This document shows positions 1 through 8,915 of a stretch of DNA of 64,000 bases, piece after piece (positions within the stretch are counted from its first letter, which is position 1; each line of letters opens with the position of its first letter). Both the position numbers and the translations under genes were made by a program. Source of the DNA: CAWGXZ01 sp963826695 (GTDB lineage: Bacteria; Pseudomonadota; Gammaproteobacteria; Burkholderiales; Burkholderiaceae_C); assembly GCA_963826695.1 (NCBI GenBank), contig CAWGXZ010000003.1, forward strand, positions 558,001 to 622,000, in the 5' to 3' direction. Below the pieces are notes generated by a model. The model was not told the DNA's origin and did no database searches. It saw only the letters and a list, made by a program, of their open reading frames with translations.

Positions 1-719
1 GTACCTGTGGCCGAATCGGTCGTCTCGAGCTTCGTGCAGCGGTAGTTCAGTCGCGACGCGTCGAGCCATGCGTCGAGCAGCGTCGCGTCGGGCTGGCGCT
101 CTCGCATCTGTGCCAGATGGCTGGCAAGCAGGTCGTCGCGTGACACCAGGGCAAAGCCGGGCAACCACTGCCTGCGCAGCTTGCAAAATGCCGCGTCATT
201 CGCTTCGCCGCCGGGCATGGGGGCCAGGTAGGGGGTGGTGCGCTGTCGACGTCGCGGCAACGCCGGCATGACGCTGCCGCCAGCGATCCGCATGCCGCCG
301 ACCACGTCGGCCACGTGTTCGGCGATTTCGGCGCGGCGCTCGGCCGAGGCGGCGCCGACGGCACGTCCGTCGAGCCCGCCCACGCCGAATGCCAGGGTGA
401 CGTCAAGGTGAATTCGCCCTTCCTCGACGATGGCGGCGGTGTCTCCGGCGCTGTCGACCGGATTGCGCGTCAGGTGGAAGGCATGGGTGTAGCCACTGCG
501 CGAGGCCTGCGCCTCGAAGTGGTGACAGATCACGCCGACGCCCACGAATGGCAAGCGGATCGACGCTGTCGACAGGCGTCGTTCCAGCGCATGCATCACG
601 CCGAGAAAGGCCGTGATCGACGGGAAACCCCAGGTCAGCGGGCTCGAGATGGCGTTCGCGTTCTGGATGCGCAGATGGGGCAGCACCAGCAACCCAGAAA
701 TTTCAGGGTTTTCAGTCAT
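1..719 (-). CDS. csy2: Csy2 (Cas5f) subunit of type I-F Cascade, 3' end outside window
   Basis: Reading leftward from an ATG at 719, an open frame of 239 codons continues off the window edge, so only the N-terminal part is present. It begins MTENPEISGLLVLPHLRIQN and continues with NANAISSPLTWGFPSITAF, the N-terminal signature of Csy2, the Cas5-like subunit that caps the 5' handle of the crRNA in the I-F surveillance complex. Further on, GMRIAGGSVMP and LPGFALVSRDDLL also fit the family. The start overlaps the csy1 stop by 8 nt (ATGACTGA), which supports translational coupling and the standard csy1-csy2 order. No frame break is seen in the visible part. csy3 and csy4, and probably the CRISPR array, would lie further left. 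Family assignment is from recalled motifs. Confidence 0.93.
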   Translation of the reverse strand, partial: MTENPEISGLLVLPHLRIQNANAISSPLTWGFPSITAFLGVMHALERRLSTASIRLPFVGVGVICHHFEAQASRSGYTHAFHLTRNPVDSAGDTAAIVEEGRIHLDVTLAFGVGGLDGRAVGAASAERRAEIAEHVADVVGGMRIAGGSVMPALPRRRQRTTPYLAPMPGGEANDAAFCKLRRQWLPGFALVSRDDLLASHLAQMRERQPDATLLDAWLDASRLNYRCTKLETTDSATG

Positions 720-2019
720 CGAGCAGGGCCTCCCGCTGGCGTGCCTTGAACTCGTCTTCGAGCAGGCCATACCAGTGGTGGTAGACCGGGTCGTCCAGCA
801 GCAGCCTGCCGGCAAGTTCGTCGTTCAGCCAGTTCGCAAAGCGCCGGCACAGCTCGGCAGGCCAGTCCATGGCCTGCCGCTGCGCGGCGAAGGCGGTGTC
901 GAAGTCTGCACGCCACGGGTCGAGCCAAAAGCGCTCGGCATCGTTCAGACGGCACTCGCCGGCAGCGCTCCAGCCCGGCTCCAGGTAACGCAGCTCCTGC
1001 TCCATCTGGAACAGTTCGTCGATCACGGCCGCGACGATCACGTCGCGTCGGTCCCGGGTCGTCTTGTTTTTCGGCGGGTCGGTCTCCAGGAACTGCTTCA
1101 GCTGGCGCACCAGCCCTTTCACCGCGTCGCGCCGGCCAAGGCGATTGAAGACCGTGTCGGTGCGGTAGGGCGGCCGCGCCGCAGTCGTAGTCCACAAAGG
1201 CGGCAGCGAGGCGAGCAGGTAATTCGTGCCACGACGCTCGCTGTTGAGTTGGCTGATGTTTTGCGGCTTGGTACCGCCAAGCTTGTTGACGCCGAGATGC
1301 GGATACTCGCGGGACGGCTGGTCGCTGAATTCGCCCTTGTAGCGCGCCTGTCGCGCCACCTTCTCGGCCTCGCCGAAACGGTCTGCCGTGATGGTCAGAT
1401 AGACCTTGTGTGCGAGCGAACTGGCGTAGAGCGGAGCAAGCAGGTGATAGGCGCTGTCATCGCCAGGGTCGTCTCCCGTCAGCCAATACAACTGCTTGGC
1501 CAAGGTGTGGCTGGCGATTCCGCCGCGCGCCTGGCTGACGGCGGCGAATGACGTGACCCAGGCTCGGGCCTGCTCTTCATCGTCGTCGAGTGCGGTCAGC
1601 AGGTCGGCGTCGTTCTCCAGCACAAGGTCGAGTACGCGACGGCCCTCCGTGGTGGTTGTGCGCAGGAACGCATACACGTCCAACGCTGCTGCATTGCCGA
1701 CGACGTCGCCGTCGAAGTCGTCATCGAGGCAATGGGTGCCGACCACGGCATGGGCGGGCAGATCGGCCGGCGGGCGGTACAGGCTGGTGCCGCGTGCATC
1801 GGGGTGCGCGCCTTTCAGCGCGTGTGTCACCAACTGAATCTGCGCGGCGCGCCGAGCTGCATCGGCGATCCAGGTAGGAAACTCGAACTGCGCGGCCAGC
1901 GTCGCGCGTTTAGGGTCGTCGTCGGGCAGGCCCTTCAGCTTGCCTTCGAGCCGCTCCGACAGGAACGTTTCGATTGACGAGCGAAGGGCTGCCGACCGAC
2001 CGGAGAGGGGTCGTGTCAC
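712..2019 (-). CDS. csy1: Csy1 (Cas8f) large subunit of type I-F Cascade
   Basis: A 435-residue protein, the usual Csy1 length. The motif NKLGGTKPQNISQLNSERRG near the middle is a hallmark of Csy1/Cas8f, which forms the foot of the complex and takes part in PAM recognition with Csy2. The C-terminal helical part (WRADFDTAFAAQRQ, then DDPVYHHWYGLLEDEFK) also fits. Start: GTG at 2019, preceded by AAAGGA about 8 nt upstream; an in-frame ATG is not available nearby. It is followed by csy2 with an 8-nt overlap. Unusually, csy1 is separated from cas3 by about 620 bp carrying remains of a toxin-antitoxin module on the other strand, whereas these genes normally abut in I-F operons. csy1 may therefore need its own promoter, which I could not identify. 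Confidence 0.95.
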   Translation of the reverse strand: MTRPLSGRSAALRSSIETFLSERLEGKLKGLPDDDPKRATLAAQFEFPTWIADAARRAAQIQLVTHALKGAHPDARGTSLYRPPADLPAHAVVGTHCLDDDFDGDVVGNAAALDVYAFLRTTTTEGRRVLDLVLENDADLLTALDDDEEQARAWVTSFAAVSQARGGIASHTLAKQLYWLTGDDPGDDSAYHLLAPLYASSLAHKVYLTITADRFGEAEKVARQARYKGEFSDQPSREYPHLGVNKLGGTKPQNISQLNSERRGTNYLLASLPPLWTTTAARPPYRTDTVFNRLGRRDAVKGLVRQLKQFLETDPPKNKTTRDRRDVIVAAVIDELFQMEQELRYLEPGWSAAGECRLNDAERFWLDPWRADFDTAFAAQRQAMDWPAELCRRFANWLNDELAGRLLLDDPVYHHWYGLLEDEFKARQREALLDD

Positions 2020-2163
2020 GGAGCATCCTTTGACGGGCGCGGCGTACCGCGATCGATAGAATTTCCCGACGCATCGAGTCGTCGGGACGTGGAACAGCCG
2101 GGCGTGAGCCCGGGGTCAGGCAGGCCTGATCAAGTGGTTTCTAGTCACCGGACCTCCTCTTTC
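2020..2163. other. Non-coding stretch upstream of csy1 with small hairpins
   Basis: No gene is visible here. Two short inverted repeats are present: CCCGAC/GTCGGG (2065-2070 with 2081-2086) and CCGGGC/GCCCGG (2098-2103 with 2108-2113, loop GTGA). Either could be a terminator or part of the csy1 5' leader. No convincing sigma70 promoter for csy1 was found. Confidence 0.4.
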
Positions 2164-2190
2164 ATCTCCTGTCGAGCACCGACAGGAGAT
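2164..2190. repeat. Perfect 11-bp inverted repeat upstream of the MNT remnant
   Basis: ATCTCCTGTCG at 2164-2174 and its exact reverse complement at 2180-2190 flank a 5-nt spacer (AGCAC). It lies 34 bp before the likely ATG of the MNT gene and about 145 bp upstream of csy1 on the other strand. It could be an autoregulatory operator of the toxin-antitoxin module or a hairpin in a transcript; there is no T-tract, so an intrinsic terminator is less likely. Confidence 0.7.
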
Positions 2191-2224
2191 TCGGCGTCAG
2201 GAGTTCACAGGCCCTGAGTCCCTC

Positions 2225-2516
2225 ATGAAACCATCCTCTGGCATACGGTCCACAACGTCGAGCCATCCGCGCATTGACCAGGGGCTTCCGCTTGACCAAC
2301 CCGCGTGTGTTCGGCTCGGTGGCCCGCGGCACCGATACCGAAGCCAGCGACCTCGATCTGCTGGTCGACCCGCTGCCCGGTGCGTCGCTGCTCGACGTCT
2401 GCGGGCTGCAGGTTGAACTGGAGGATCTGCTGGGCGTCCGCGTTGACGTGCTGACGCCGGCCGACCTGCCGGCAAAATTTCGTGACGAGGTGCTGGCCGA
2501 AGCCCGGGCGATATGA
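2225..2516 (+). pseudogene. MNT-type nucleotidyltransferase antitoxin, apparently frameshifted at its 5' end
   Basis: The intact part (from TTG at 2274) encodes NPRVFGSVARGTDTEASDLD followed by LLVDPLPG. This has the minimal nucleotidyltransferase signature GSxxRG(x5)SDxDLLVD, and the rest (VELEDLLGVRVDVLTP) matches the MNT antitoxins that AMPylate HepT toxins. Typical members begin about 20 residues earlier with MKPS and an AIR helix: ATG at 2225 encodes MKPS in one frame, while AIRALTRGFRLTNPR lies in the next, so a +1 shift between 2230 and 2260 is likely. The gene overlaps a hepT remnant by 4 nt (ATGA), the normal order for this module. It runs opposite to the cas genes. If translated from the TTG it would lack the N-terminal helix. 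Function as a working antitoxin is doubtful. Confidence 0.7.
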
Positions 2517-2605
2517 GCGCGGCTCCCCGTCTGTGCGACTACCTCGACCACATGCTCGAAGCCGCCAAACTCGGCGCTGGCTATGTGCAAGGCATGGACA
2601 GATGA
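2513..2605 (+). pseudogene. Truncated HepT-like toxin remnant (30 codons)
   Basis: Starts at ATG 2513, overlapping the MNT stop, and encodes RLCDYLDHMLEAAKLGAGYV followed by QGMDR and a TGA stop. HepT HEPN-family toxins begin this way but are normally around 110 residues and carry an Rx4-6H active site further on; none of that follows here. After the stop only 33 bp remain before the cas3 C-terminus. I read this as the 5' stub of a deleted toxin gene. Loss of the toxin would explain how the MNT gene can also be damaged without harm to the cell. Confidence 0.65.
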
Positions 2606-2638
2606 TGCCGAGCCGCCAGACGCTGGACGCTGATCCGC

Positions 2639-5600
2639 TCATCTGCTCTTCGTGAAGCCGAGGGCAGGATGAAAATCCCAGCCGTTCGTGCTGTCTGGCA
2701 ACGTCACCGTGCCGAACCGCTGCGCGCAGGTTTCAATCGAGATTTCCATGCTCTCCGCCAGCGTCTGCAGTGCAGCGAGGTAGTCGCTCTCGCCCCAAGG
2801 CTCGATGCGTGGTCCCGAAAACGCAGCCGGCGCAATGTCGCAATGTTTGCCGGCATCGATGCGCACGTATTGCCTCACACGGCCATCGCCGCGCGACTCG
2901 GCCACCGCATGCAGCGCATAGCCACGTGGCAAGTCGTCGTCAGGCAGCAGGCACAGATCGATCTGACGTTCGGATTCGGCGCGAAACGGCTGTTGCTGGG
3001 GCAAGACTGCGGTGAGCAGCGCGTCGGCCGGCGGCCGGCTCCACCATGTGAAGGCACCGAGTCCTTGCGACGGCGGCGCCATGCCGCGAGCGATCTGTGC
3101 CGGCGTGAGTGCCGTGACGACCGGAGCGCGCATGCTGCGCCGCAGGCGGTGATGCTCCAGGTCGACGAGGCTTGACTTCGGGCGCAGTTCGGCATCGGGC
3201 CGGGGCCGGATTCGTGGACGCGCATCGACGGTGCACCATTCATCGTCGCGAAGCAGCTTGCCCAGCCGCTTGCTTTCCAGAAGGCAGTCCCGCGACTCGA
3301 ACCCCGGCCGGCAGTACGCCGGCGCGCCGCTCGGCGGCCAGCATCTGAGGTTGGAGTCGAACAGGACGACGTTCGGGGCCTGTTCCGGACAGGCAAGCAG
3401 CGGCCTGTGCCGCCAGACCCGGCCCGTGAGCTGGATCAGCGACCGCATCGACGACGGTTCCACGACGGCCCAGTCGTAGTCGTGGTCCCGGCCAACTTCG
3501 GTGACCGGGCTGCCCAGCACCATGAAGATCTGGTCTTCCTCGTCACAGCGGTCGAGCCTTGCACGGACATCGGCATGCGCGAACAACGTGCGCGAGTCGC
3601 GCCGATCGAGCACACGGTCCAGTTGCTGCTCGATGAGCGAGCGCAGCAGCAGCGGATATTGGGCGTGGTAGGTGCACAGGTGGATTCGCAGTCCTTCCGG
3701 CGCACCCATCCCGTAGAGTGCCAGCGCAACCTCGTACAGCGGGCCGATGTTGGCCATTCGCGCCAGTCCGAAGCTGACCCGCCTGCCGGTGGCAGGGTCG
3801 ACCTGATGATGACGGCCGTGCAGCGCGGTCGCGGCGTCCAGCACCTGCCGCGCGAACTCGCGTCGAATTGTCTGGGTGTCGCTGCTCTTGAAGGAAAGTG
3901 GACGCAGTTCGGCTCGACGGCGAACGATGGCCGTGCCCAGCGAATCGGCCCGTTTCTCGGCGAACCTCAGATGCTGACGCGTGAACTGGGTGGCGTCGGA
4001 ACAGTCGGCGCGCACCTGCTCGAACTCGTCCAGCCAGGCACATGCGATGTCGTGCTTCGCTGAAGGCTGCAGGCCGCGGTTGCGCGCATGGTGCGACCGG
4101 CCGTCGCGGTACGCCTGGAACATGCCTTCGACCAGCGACGGCGGCAAGGTCGCCGACGAGATCATCACCCGCGCGCCGAGCAGGCCGGCCCAGTGGACCA
4201 GCCGGGCAATCGCGGGCAGGTCGTCGATGTCGAAATCGTCGAGTTCATCGACGACCAGATCGCTGCTCATCAGGCGCAGCATCGGCGCGATCTGCCGGCC
4301 GCCGCGCTGGCTTTCGGTGGCAGGCGTCATGTGATCGATGGTGCAGACCAGGACCGGCGCAGCCAGGAGCGACCGCACGTTCCGGTCGCGCATCGCCTTG
4401 CCGAGCAAGGGGTGCGCATCGGTGTTGGCTTCGAAGCGGACGCTTCCTTCATCCGGCAGCAAGGGTTCGTTCGATTCGGAACCCGACGATGCCGCCTGCT
4501 GTTCGAAGTACTCGAACAGCTCCCGGCTGGCCGCGCCGCCGACGCGGACGGCCACATCGTCTTCGCCCAGGTGCGCCGCTTCACGAAATGCCTTTCCCGT
4601 CTGCAGCGTGAGGGTGCGCAAGCCCAGCGCAAAGGTGCAGCGCATGCCGTGCTCCGGCTCGGCCAGCGCGTACATGAAGCGCGCATTGGCGAGCGTCTTG
4701 CCGCAGCCTGTCGACGCCATGTTGACGACGAAGGCGCCGCCGAGCATGGCGGCGTCGCGCATGCTGGCTGCGAGATCGGCTGCCTTGTCCTGCCAGCGAA
4801 ATCGAGCATCGTCGCTGCGGCGTTTCAGGCCCTTGTGCCGCGCCAGGCGCGGCAGATGGTGCTCGAAGCGCGGCAGCGCGTGGCAGACCTCGCCGCAGTG
4901 GCGTGCGACGCCGATCAGATGCTCTTCGAGCGTCTGGTTCATCACTCGCGAGCCGTGTTCTTCCTTGGTGTTCGCGAACAGTCTGCCGCCGCCGGGAACG
5001 CAGATACGCTGAGGATCCCGCGGCTTGGTCAGGCCGGAGTAGTGATGGTCGGCCAGCATCAGCGCGAGGCGCGCCACGTGCATCACATACGGGTTCGCGA
5101 GCCACTCGCCCTTTACCGCCTGTGTACGCAAAGCCAGCAGGCGCTTTGCGACACGCGCCGCCTTTTGCCGCCAAACCGCGTTGGTCGTCGGCAGTCCGCC
5201 GGAGAACGTCCAGTACGGGGCAATGGACTCGCGCTCCGTCGTCGTGCATTGCTCGTTCCATTCGGCGCTGACCGTGGCGAGCACCCCGTCGAGTTGATCG
5301 ACATGGAAGCCGTTCACCCTGGCGCCGAGCCAGGGGCCCCCGGGCATCACCGGCAGCCGGTGATGCGTCAGCACCAGCCAGCCAACGGCGCAGGCCAGCG
5401 GCGGCAGCTTCGCAAAAGGCGTGTCGCAGCCGGCATCGAGCCCGTCGCGTTGCAAATGATCGAGCCATACGGCCTCGTCGTTTGCGGCAAGCGTCTCGAG
5501 CCGCGCAGCCAGCCTTCGTCGTCGTCCTCGCCGACGAAGGCCTGGAACAACCGCAGCGACACCCACTCGTGCCGATAGAGGTTGCGCCCGGCCACCGCCG

Positions 5601-6015
5601 GATGTCGCAGGCGCCGCTGGAACTGATCGATGGCCTTGCCGATGTCGTGCAGCAGCGCGGCGAGCGTGGACAGCAGCAGGATGTCTTCGCCGGTGTGCCA
5701 GTCGTTCTCATCGCGGCTGCGCAAGACGTCGCGCGTGGTGGTGTCGGTGGGCGTGGCGCCGTCGGCGTTGAAGCGGCTCGCGTCGCCTACGATCCACAGC
5801 AGCTCGCTGTGATCGAGGCCGCGGATCCAGTGGCAGGCGACCGCCGTGTTCTTGCGCGCCGTCTTGCGCAGCAAGCGGCGCAAGGTGTCCAGTCCGGCCT
5901 GCGTGATCGGTGTCTGCCAGGTCCGGTCGCCTCGCCGCTCGGCGAACTGGTCGAGGATGCGCCGCGTTTCTGTGAGCGCCCGCTTGTCGCATTGCGAGAC
6001 GAGCAGGACGTTCAT
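2639..6015 (-). CDS. cas3: Cas2-3 fusion nuclease-helicase of type I-F, with one frameshift near 5505
   Basis: The ATG at 6015 overlaps the cas1 stop by 4 nt. The first frame encodes a Cas2-like N-terminus (MNVLLVSQCDKRALTETRRI) and the HD nuclease motif LLHDIGKAIDQFQ. The frame then breaks: EGWLRGS should read EGWLARLETLAANDE, which is restored by adding one G at about 5505. The second frame carries the SF2 helicase: Walker A STGCGKT, a DELDDF box, SSATLPP, and QLTGRVWRHRP (motif VI). Total coding length gives about 1125 residues, as expected for I-F Cas3, which degrades target DNA recruited by the Csy complex and partners Cas1 in adaptation. A single missing G in a GG run is easily a sequencing error. 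If real, interference and adaptation would be lost. Confidence 0.9.
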
Positions 6016-7007
6016 GGCGTTGCCCGCGACAGCGCGGCTTCGCGGCCGGTTTGCTCGGCAACGGCCTTGACCGTGTCGATCATGAAGTCGAGCGCTTCGG
6101 TTCGCGTGATGTGCTCGATGCAGGCTCTGCGGAAGTCCTGCTCCTCGTCACCGTTGACTGCCGAAACGAAGGCCTGCGGCAGGATCATCGCGTCCTTGAC
6201 CAGATCGGCCACGTCGAACACGAGGCCGCCACGGCGCGTCTTGCCGTGCAGCACCGCCAAGCCGTGAGGCAGCCCGAGCACCCAGGTCGCCGTGGCGCCG
6301 AGACCGTAAGCCAGATAGTTGCCATGGTCCAGGAACCGGTTGGCCGGATCGGTTCCGCTGCCGCGCTTGGCACGGGTGAATTCGCCGTACCGGGTGGCCT
6401 GCGCAGCCAGCTTGAACAGGTGCTTGCTCAACCGGGCCTCTTCGGTCAGCAGTGCGGTGTTGTCCGGCGCTGCGGCGATCGAGCGCAATGACGCTGCCAC
6501 GGCCGACTCGAGCTGTGCCGACTCCACCTCGAAACCCCGGTCTCTCAGCCCCTTGCCGCGCAGCCAATGTTCGCGTATGCGCTCCAGGCGCGCGCACTGG
6601 AAGCGCTTGGCCGCGGCAAGTCGCAAGGCGTCGTCGAACCAGAACCTGACCCATTGCTGAAGGTACTCGGTCGGTCGGTACTCGCTCTGCGGCGCGAACC
6701 AGGCGACTTCCATTGACAGCTCGTTGGCCGTGAACAGCGGCGTACCGCCGCCACCGCAGAAGCCGACCAGGACACCCGCCTTTGCAAGTTCGCGCATGGC
6801 CGCCTGCGTGACGGATGTGCCGGTCCCAAGAAGCACACAGGTGGTATTGGCGATCGGGATGTTCCAGTACAGCGACCGTTTGCCCTCATCGGTGACGTAC
6901 TCGACGCGTCCGCCATTCACCAGCACGCGGCAATGCTGCAGATAGTAGAGATTCGCCCGCTTCGAATGGAGGATGGTCTTGAGATCGCTGGGGGAGAAGT
7001 CGTCCAT
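6012..7007 (-). CDS. cas1: Cas1 integrase, type I-F
   Basis: 331 residues from ATG 7007 (MDDFSPSDLKTILHSKRANL), the canonical I-F Cas1 beginning; an upstream TTG at 7016 is possible but unnecessary. The protein continues with YYLQHCRVLVNGGRVEYVT and SLYWNIPIANTT. The three metal ligands fit the family: Glu in LTEEARLSKH, His in LAVLHGKTRRGG and Asp in FDVADLVKDA. Cas1 with the Cas2 domain of Cas3 integrates new spacers. It is the first gene of the operon and its stop overlaps the cas3 start. No leader or array adjoins its upstream side, so the array is presumably beyond csy4 to the left. Confidence 0.97.
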   Translation of the reverse strand: MDDFSPSDLKTILHSKRANLYYLQHCRVLVNGGRVEYVTDEGKRSLYWNIPIANTTCVLLGTGTSVTQAAMRELAKAGVLVGFCGGGGTPLFTANELSMEVAWFAPQSEYRPTEYLQQWVRFWFDDALRLAAAKRFQCARLERIREHWLRGKGLRDRGFEVESAQLESAVAASLRSIAAAPDNTALLTEEARLSKHLFKLAAQATRYGEFTRAKRGSGTDPANRFLDHGNYLAYGLGATATWVLGLPHGLAVLHGKTRRGGLVFDVADLVKDAMILPQAFVSAVNGDEEQDFRRACIEHITRTEALDFMIDTVKAVAEQTGREAALSRATP

Positions 7008-7054
7008 GGGATGCAACCCGTGTCGTATGGAGTCATTGATGATCGGCTGCTAAA

Positions 7055-7071
7055 GGCTCACTGGATGAGCC
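7055..7071. repeat. Inverted repeat in the cas1 upstream region
   Basis: GGCTCA-(CTGGA)-TGAGCC, a perfect 6-bp stem 48 bp upstream of the cas1 ATG. It may be an operator or leader hairpin for the cas operon, or a weak terminator for the gene upstream (7128-7620). The 120 bp between that gene and cas1 show no clear sigma70 promoter. Confidence 0.4.
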
Positions 7072-7127
7072 AGCCGCATCGACACCACGAAAATCACCCC
7101 CCTAAGGTTAGCCAAGCAACCGGCGTT

Positions 7128-7620
7128 TTATGCCGCTGGCCGCCTCTGGGCGCGCTTGACGAGCTTCTTGGCGTCGGCCTCGATCCACATTGCGACGATC
7201 TGCACGAAGTCGCGCAGGTAGTCGAAGCCGGTGATCTCGGCCGGTGACAGCTCGAACCTGGCTGCAAGCCGTGGCAAAACCCGTCCCACTGCCGTAGCGG
7301 ATGGCGCCGAGCGCCAGCCCACATTCGAACGCCATGTTGAAGCGCGGCAGCGGGTTCGTCGGCGTTATCTCCACCCGGCTGATGTCGTGGATGGAGTAGC
7401 GCGACTCGCGAATGATCCGGGCGATCTTGTCGAGACGCGTCTCGTTGGAGCCCGTGTCCTCGACTGCAATCCGTGCGATGAATCCGCAGTCGTGGACCGC
7501 GAACACGAGCGCGTGCAGCAGAGGCAGGAAGTCGTCGTCGAACGGGCAGTTGACGAAGACGCACCGTTCGAACGGCAGCTCGCGGGTCTCGGCGGCGACA
7601 GTGGCGCCGGGTATGCTCAA
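7128..7620 (-). pseudogene. Uncharacterised protein of the FVNCPFD family (possibly TIR/deoxyribosyltransferase-like), frameshifted near 7275-7310
   Basis: The first frame, from TTG at 7620, encodes CVFVNCPFDDDFLPLLHALV, then FAVHDCGFIARIA, RLDKIARIIRESRYSIHDIS and PRFNMAFECGLALGA. I recall this pattern from a common family of uncharacterised proteins of about 180 residues; the fold may be TIR- or nucleoside-deoxyribosyltransferase-like, but that is inference. After GAIRYGSG the frame becomes arginine-rich nonsense, while the neighbouring frame encodes LAARFELSPAEITGFDYLRD and FVQIVAMWIEADAKKL to a stop at 7128, which looks like a true C-terminus. One indel near 7275-7310 would join them. The start overlaps the stop of a 79-residue partner gene by 3 nt (bases 7618-7620 are shared in the TTGA arrangement), so the two form a unit next to the cas operon. 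Confidence 0.6.
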
Positions 7621-7856
7621 TCCAGGTCGGCGATGGCCCGGGCGATCTGCTCGGTTGTCAGGTGGGCCGGGCGGACGGGCGAACCGAACACGGTATAGCC
7701 TCCGGCGGTCGTCACCGACACGAGCGGCACGCCGCGAGCGGCAGACGCCTTTTTTGGACGTACTGCCTGCTTGGCCCTATCGGGCGCCGCACGCTTGCCG
7801 GATTCGGAAGGAGATCCCGTCTTCGCGGCAACAACGGACTTCTTGAGCAGGGCCAT
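7617..7856 (-). CDS. Small basic hypothetical protein, partner of the FVNCPFD-family gene
   Basis: 79 residues from ATG 7856. The N-terminal half is rich in Lys, Ala and Ser (KKSVVAAKTGSPSESGKRAA, AKQAVRPKKASAARG) and looks disordered; the C-terminal half (GGYTVFGSPVRPAHLTTEQI) is compact, ending in a short helix. The stop overlaps the start of the downstream gene, implying coupled translation. I do not recognise the family. A small charged protein just upstream of an enzyme-like gene resembles an antitoxin or adaptor arrangement, but nothing in the sequence proves this. Confidence 0.6.
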   Translation of the reverse strand: MALLKKSVVAAKTGSPSESGKRAAPDRAKQAVRPKKASAARGVPLVSVTTAGGYTVFGSPVRPAHLTTEQIARAIADLD

Positions 7857-7900
7857 GGTGGTACGCACTTTACGCCAGACCGGGCCGCGCGCCTTCGCGC

Positions 7901-8884
7901 TCACCCCTCCGGCGTGAACCCCACCCGCTTGACGATCGGTGCCCAGCCGGCGCCTTCGTCCCTGACCGCCTTGGCCAGTTCGGCCGGCGAGTTGGCGCTG
8001 GCCTCGATGCCGAGCTGCAGGAAGGCGTCGACGACGTCCGGCGATGTCACCGCCGTGCGGATCGCACTGGCTGCGCGCTGCACCACCGCGGGGGCCGCCT
8101 TGGCGGGCAGGAAGAAGCCGTACCACTCGCCGAGCTGGACCTGCTTGAAGCCCTGCTCGGTGTAGGTCGGCACATCGGGCGCGAGCTTCGAGCGCTGGGG
8201 CCCCGAGGTGGCGAGCAGGCGCAGCCTGCCGGCTTTCAGGTGCGGCAGGTAGTCGCCGATCGGCGAGCTGAAGGCCGGTACCTGGCCGCCCAGCAGGTCC
8301 TGGATGCCGGGCGCCGAGCCCTTGTAGGGGACATGGTTCAGTTCGATGCCGCTTTCCTTGGCGAGCAGCGCGCCGACGAAGTGCGGCGCCGTGCCCGCGC
8401 CGGGCGAGCCGAAGTTCGCGGCAGCCGGGTTGGCTTTGGCCCAGGCCAGGTAGTCGCGCAGCGACTTCACCGACTCGGGAACCGCCGGACCGACGCCGAA
8501 GCCGAAGACGAGCAGCCCGGCGGTGCACACCGGCGTGACGTCGTCGGCGGTGTAGGTCATGTTGCGATAGATGTGCGGATAGAGCGTGATCATCGACGCC
8601 GGCGTCAACAGCAGGCTGCTGCCGTCGGGTGGCGAGCGCTTCAGTTCGTCGACCGCCAGCCGGCCGCCGGCACCGGCCTTGTTGTCGACCAGCACCACCT
8701 TGGCGTAGCCGGGGCGCAGCTTGTCGGCGACGCGGCGCGACACCGCGTCGGTGGTGCCGCCCGCAGGGAAGCCGCACAGCACGCGGGCGCTTTCGAGCGG
8801 CTGGCCGGCTTGCCCGAGTGCGAGTTGCGGTGCCCCGACCGATGCGGTCGCACCGGTGGCGATCAGGAAGTCTCTGCGGTTCAT
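7901..8884 (-). CDS. Bug-family (TctC) periplasmic solute receptor
   Basis: 327 residues with a twin-arginine-like leader (MNRRDFLIATGATASVG) predicting export. Family motifs are CGFPAGGTTDAVSRRVADKL, NKAGAGGRLA, HVPYKGSAPGIQDLLGGQVP and WYGFFLPAKA. Bug proteins bind small carboxylates for tripartite tricarboxylate transporters, though many genomes hold far more receptors than TctAB pairs, and no TctAB genes are in this window. It is the last gene of the leftward pobA/feruloyl block, 31 bp after pobA, so its ligand is probably a related aromatic or aliphatic acid. No damage is seen. Confidence 0.92.
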   Translation of the reverse strand: MNRRDFLIATGATASVGAPQLALGQAGQPLESARVLCGFPAGGTTDAVSRRVADKLRPGYAKVVLVDNKAGAGGRLAVDELKRSPPDGSSLLLTPASMITLYPHIYRNMTYTADDVTPVCTAGLLVFGFGVGPAVPESVKSLRDYLAWAKANPAAANFGSPGAGTAPHFVGALLAKESGIELNHVPYKGSAPGIQDLLGGQVPAFSSPIGDYLPHLKAGRLRLLATSGPQRSKLAPDVPTYTEQGFKQVQLGEWYGFFLPAKAAPAVVQRAASAIRTAVTSPDVVDAFLQLGIEASANSPAELAKAVRDEGAGWAPIVKRVGFTPEG

Positions 8885-8915
8885 CAGGGTCGTCTCCCAG
8901 GTTGCAGGCGGAAGG

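Noticed and set aside
4088..5578. A 496-codon plus-strand frame inside cas3
   Set aside because: Antisense to conserved helicase motifs of Cas3; no independent evidence.
7017..7127. Search for a CRISPR leader and array next to cas1
   Set aside because: The 120-bp gap has one small inverted repeat and no 28-bp repeats; the array is more likely beyond csy4 to the left of the window.
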